The notes beneath the pieces are model-generated. The model worked only from the letters and a program-made list of their open reading frames with translations. It was not told where the DNA came from and searched no databases. A stretch of 32,285 nucleotides of DNA, taken from an uncultured Candidatus Melainabacteria bacterium. Lineage in GTDB: Bacteria; Cyanobacteriota; Vampirovibrionia; Gastranaerophilales; Gastranaerophilaceae. The position numbers and the translations under genes were made by a program. Positions 29,472-32,285 of this stretch are shown piece after piece (the stretch's first letter is position 1; every line of letters starts with the position of its first letter). The stretch is from assembly GCA_934693235.1 (NCBI GenBank), contig CAKUUY010000021.1, positions 1 through 32,285 of the forward strand, in the 5' to 3' direction.

Positions 29472-31130
29472 ATGGGATTAGCGGCAGGACAAGCTAGATT
29501 ATTAACAATAACAGGCAGAAAATCTGACTGTGAATATGAATCAATGCGTCTTTCTCATCAAAAACTTGCATTGTCTCGTCAGCTTACTGATATTTCTAAC
29601 GAATATCAGAACTCTCTTGACCAAACAAAATTGATTTATGACTATTACGGAACAGGTGATGAATCTAATCCATTGTCTTATGGAATTTTAATGAATCCAT
29701 CTACATTGAATAATTACATGCCTATTTTATTGACAGACCCTAAAGGCAGAACAACATTGAATTCAAAACTTGCTACTGCCGCTCGTGCTGCAGGTATTCC
29801 GCAAGAAGGCTTTGGGACTCTTCCGTCAGAAAATGTAAGAAATGAATTTATACAAGAATTAGGAGAACAAAACGTCATCACAAAAAACTTGGCAACAACT
29901 ATTCAAGGTCTACCATACAACCAAACAGCCGGCATTGGTGGCGGGACAACTGTTGCAGCCATAACTACAAGTGGTAATGTCGATGACTTAATCAAATATA
30001 TCTCACATAGTTCTATGAATATTGATGTAACTGTACCTGCAAATATTAATAAGGATGTTTATCAAGGGGAATTTCATATAATGAGTAGCGATTCATCCAA
30101 AGATAGCGGTTACATAAATGGAAATAACTCACAAATAACCAAAACTTTTAATTTGGGAAATTTATTAAGCACAACAAATCCGACACAATTATCATTATTC
30201 TTATATTCAAACCACACTGGTGGTGATAACGCAGGACCTAGCCAAACATTGGTAGACAGAGCCAATGGAATTCTTGATAATGTATTAGACCAAGTTGGAA
30301 GCTATATGTCAGACTTGTTGGATTTGGGCGATGGTTATACTTCTCAAGCATTAGAGTATGCTTATGCATCTGTACAAGCTCTATATAGCTCAAAAGATCT
30401 GTCTTCCGGAAGTGAAGGTACTAACTGGGTTGGATATCTTCCAGGTGATGGAAACTCTGAGAGCCGCGCAAAAGCAGATAAATATATTGGTTGGACATCA
30501 GGCGGAAAACATAAACATAACCACAACAGAGGTAATGCCGCTATAAGTATTAACAACCTTTTGCAAGCATATATTACATACTTTGCGGATTTTATAAATG
30601 GTGTTTCTAAAACAGATATTAACGGTAAAGACTTATATAGTGCCGGCAAAGGTGAAAAAAGTAACAGTAATTTAATCAAAGATGACAAAACGTACCAATT
30701 CACATGGAAAACAGGAACAAGTGTTTCAAGTGATGATACCGCTTTGGCTACATTCTATGATTCTTTATTCAACCAAATTTGCTTGAACGGTTGGACTGAA
30801 AACAACAATATCGAAGATAACGAATATCTTCAACAAATGCTAAAAAGCGGTATGTTGTTTATTTCTAAACCTAGTGATGACGGCTATTATTACCAAGGCA
30901 ACTATGCAACAGATAATTATATCAAAGAAATTTCTGATGACACAAAAATCGCACAAGCTGAAGCCAAATACAATACAGAAAAAGCTAAGCTAAATTCCAA
31001 AGAAGAAACTCTTGATTTGAAGATGAAAAACCTTGATACAGAAATTTCTTCACTTACAACAGAATATGATACTGTCAAGAACACAATTTCTAAAAACATA
31101 GAAAAATCGTTCAAACGGTATAACGCTTAA
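29472..31130 (+). CDS. Large helical-ended protein, flagellar-axial-like organisation, unknown
   Basis: A 552-aa protein. Residues 1-60 form an amphipathic helix (MGLAAGQARLLTITGRKSD, then MRLSHQKLALSRQLTDISNEY); the middle (about 100-450) is Asn/Ser/Gly-rich and non-helical; the last 75 residues are a coiled coil (IAQAEAKYNTEKAKLNSKEE and similar heptads). Helical ends around a variable core are typical of flagellar axial, type III needle-tip and similar self-assembling exported proteins, but no such export gene is in the window and there is no N-terminal signal peptide. I recall similar starts in Gastranaerophilales proteins but no assigned function. ATGGAG precedes the ATG. Confidence 0.75.
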   Translation: MGLAAGQARLLTITGRKSDCEYESMRLSHQKLALSRQLTDISNEYQNSLDQTKLIYDYYGTGDESNPLSYGILMNPSTLNNYMPILLTDPKGRTTLNSKLATAARAAGIPQEGFGTLPSENVRNEFIQELGEQNVITKNLATTIQGLPYNQTAGIGGGTTVAAITTSGNVDDLIKYISHSSMNIDVTVPANINKDVYQGEFHIMSSDSSKDSGYINGNNSQITKTFNLGNLLSTTNPTQLSLFLYSNHTGGDNAGPSQTLVDRANGILDNVLDQVGSYMSDLLDLGDGYTSQALEYAYASVQALYSSKDLSSGSEGTNWVGYLPGDGNSESRAKADKYIGWTSGGKHKHNHNRGNAAISINNLLQAYITYFADFINGVSKTDINGKDLYSAGKGEKSNSNLIKDDKTYQFTWKTGTSVSSDDTALATFYDSLFNQICLNGWTENNNIEDNEYLQQMLKSGMLFISKPSDDGYYYQGNYATDNYIKEISDDTKIAQAEAKYNTEKAKLNSKEETLDLKMKNLDTEISSLTTEYDTVKNTISKNIEKSFKRYNA

Positions 31131-31175
31131 ATATTGTAACTAATAAACTTTAAATTGTAACATTTCCTTAAGCAC

Positions 31176-31823
31176 TTGAATAAAAAATATCCTTATGATA
31201 TATTTCATGCAGAACAATTTACATTAGGGTATGGATACATGAAAAGTTCAACTATCAGAAGATCAAATTTATCTAAGGAAAAAATGGCTGTGCTTGAAGC
31301 ATTGTCTAAATACAAGCATGACGGTTTTGATAATTCACCAAGTGTTTATGTACGTCCGAGTCGTGAACGTGAGTTGGACATGCTTTGGCAAAATTTTAAG
31401 GTTAACCAAAAACAAGAAAAAACACCAAGTATCTATTTGGCAGCAGGTTTTATTGTAGGAGCTGTTGTAATGCTTGGGCTTGTTGTGTTAGTTGGGTTTT
31501 CAGCAAACGGGATAGGCATGCTGAAAGAAAAGTCTGTAACTGCTCCGATTACAGCTCCTGTAAACGTTAAACCTAAAAAAGAAAAGTTTAGTTTGAATTT
31601 TATTCCATCAGCGACCGAAAAAGAAGAACCAACAGAAACAAATGAAATTTATACAGTTCAAAGTGGCGATACGATGGAAAGTATTCTTGTTCGTTTTTAC
31701 GGTTCATACAGCAAGGATAAAGAAGCTCTTGTTATGAAAACGAATAATTTAACAAACCCAAACAAATTGAGTATTGGTCAAAAATTGACTATTCCTGTTG
31801 AAGAAAAACAAGAAGAACAATAA
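31176..31823 (+). CDS. Single-pass membrane protein with C-terminal LysM domain
   Basis: A 215-aa protein: a cytoplasmic-looking basic N-terminus (1-85), one membrane segment (86-109, IYLAAGFIVGAVVMLGLVVL), a linker rich in Pro/Lys/Glu, and a LysM domain at 159-207 (YTVQSGDTMESILVRFYG, NPNKLSIGQKLTIP). LysM binds peptidoglycan glycans, so it ties membrane to wall. The TTG start at 31176 is not backed by a clear ribosome binding site; the ATG at residue 22 (MKSSTIRRS) is the alternative. Confidence 0.82.
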   Translation: MNKKYPYDIFHAEQFTLGYGYMKSSTIRRSNLSKEKMAVLEALSKYKHDGFDNSPSVYVRPSRERELDMLWQNFKVNQKQEKTPSIYLAAGFIVGAVVMLGLVVLVGFSANGIGMLKEKSVTAPITAPVNVKPKKEKFSLNFIPSATEKEEPTETNEIYTVQSGDTMESILVRFYGSYSKDKEALVMKTNNLTNPNKLSIGQKLTIPVEEKQEEQ

Positions 31824-31830
31824 ATCACAC

Positions 31831-32115
31831 ATGAATTACTATGTTTATATAATAACGAACAAGCATGATACGACAGTATATGTTGGGGTGACTAATAACC
31901 TTGTTCGCAGAATATATGAACATAAAATGAAATTAGTTGAGGGTTTTTCTAAAAAATACAACTTGAATAGATTAATTTATTATGAACAAACAAATAATAT
32001 TGAAGTTGCAATTGCAAGAGAAAAGCAGTTAAAAAATTATTCAAGAGCTAAAAAAGAAAAACTTATTTATGAATTTAATCCAAATAAAGATGATTTATAT
32101 TTCAAAATAATTTAA
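31831..32115 (+). CDS. GIY-YIG domain protein (small UPF0213-type nuclease-like)
   Basis: A 94-aa protein: NYYVYIITNKHDTTVYVG carries the Y-V-Y...Y-V-G pair in place of GIY...YIG, followed by NNLVRRIYEHK and IAREKQLKNYSRAKKE with the conserved Arg and Glu. Small stand-alone GIY-YIG proteins of this size are widespread; their DNA targets are mostly unknown. The ATG at 31831 is the family start; an upstream TTG at 31798 lies inside the LysM gene. It directly precedes the palindromic GTCATTGCGA element. Confidence 0.87.
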   Translation: MNYYVYIITNKHDTTVYVGVTNNLVRRIYEHKMKLVEGFSKKYNLNRLIYYEQTNNIEVAIAREKQLKNYSRAKKEKLIYEFNPNKDDLYFKII

Positions 32116-32122
32116 TGATGCT

Positions 32123-32221
32123 GTCATTGCGAAGTGAGAAAAGATATAGAAATCGCGAAAAAAGCGCAGACACACGCTGTAGCAATCTCATCGAATTAAA
32201 GATAATGAGATTACGACGTCG
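32123..32221. repeat. GTCATTGCGA-type palindromic repeat element
   Basis: Starts GTCATTGCGAAGTGAG and contains AGCAATCTCAT...ATGAGATTACGACGTCGC; AATCTCAT (32184) and ATGAGATT (32205) pair perfectly. This agrees with a repeat type scattered in many bacterial genomes (GTCATTGCGAGC...GAGATTGC...). It sits right after the GIY-YIG gene. Confidence 0.6.
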
Positions 32222-32243
32222 CTATTTTACTTTTCTATACATA

Positions 32244-32285
32244 AAAACTACACCAAAATATGAGGTATGAACAAATATTGCTACA
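32244..32285. repeat. Third, partial copy of the 60-bp unit (cut by the window edge)
   Basis: AAAACTACACCAAAATATG then AGGTATGAACAAATATTGC and TACA match the unit at 23731-23850 with a few changes, in the same direction, 8.4 kb away. More units may follow beyond the edge. Confidence 0.75.

Overview
The window is an AT-rich bacterial chromosome segment made up mostly of single-copy housekeeping genes and short intergenic gaps, with no rRNA, tRNA, transposase or CRISPR array that I can see. The prepilin at 22837-23544 (AFTLSEVLITLGIIGVVAAI type N-terminus), the yceD-rpmF pair, many TPR and coiled-coil proteins of unknown function, and the very low GC suggest an uncultured gut Cyanobacteriota of the Gastranaerophilales (Melainabacteria/Vampirovibrionia). 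This is inference from style and recalled protein families, not from a search.

Layout. 1-835 (minus): an unknown 83-aa gene, yceD (DUF177) and the start of rpmF, behind a consensus promoter. 1437-2237: tpiA. 2335-2599: small-peptide locus A. 2613-7834 (minus): a TPR protein, a U32 peptidase of the RlhA type, a Pit phosphate transporter and its DUF47 partner. 8098-8699 (plus): a stand-alone receiver domain and a 44-aa protein. 8779-11600: a membrane-anchored small heat-shock-like protein, an RHH protein, glyoxalase I, an unknown Q/P-rich protein and a small membrane protein. 11722-15588: alr, a shortened lpdA, a small exported protein and lipA. 15600-15850: small-peptide locus B. 15898-21615 (minus): thrC, two family-2 glycosyltransferases (one with an in-frame G10 tract), locus C at 18762-18988, hom, an unknown protein and a third glycosyltransferase. 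21760-23544: two XRE regulators and a pilin-like protein. 23545-23928: repeats. 23929-32115: exported TPR proteins, a calcineurin-like phosphoesterase, an MBL-fold hydrolase, a TonB-C-like protein, rpmB, a large axial-type protein, a LysM membrane protein and a GIY-YIG protein.

Most interesting are the longest gene-poor gaps. Loci A (minus) and C (plus), 16 kb apart and in opposite orientation, are homologous. Each has a strong Shine-Dalgarno, a 21-24 codon hydrophobic peptide, a compound terminator hairpin whose inner stem differs in sequence but keeps pairing and loop, and a near-identical extended -10 promoter just beyond it firing back toward the peptide. This is the organisation of a type I toxin-antitoxin module. 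Locus B encodes a third 24-aa hydrophobic peptide with an opposing short RNA that ends in a proper intrinsic terminator. I do not recognise these as a named family.

Other general signals: at least eight genes have a -10 box 6-7 nt before the start codon and no Shine-Dalgarno, so leaderless mRNAs look common here; a short CACTAAGG/CACTAGGG-type repeat recurs in six gaps; and a 60-bp unit present twice at 23731-23850 reappears at the right edge. Function calls come from motif reading only; nothing was searched or folded by computer.
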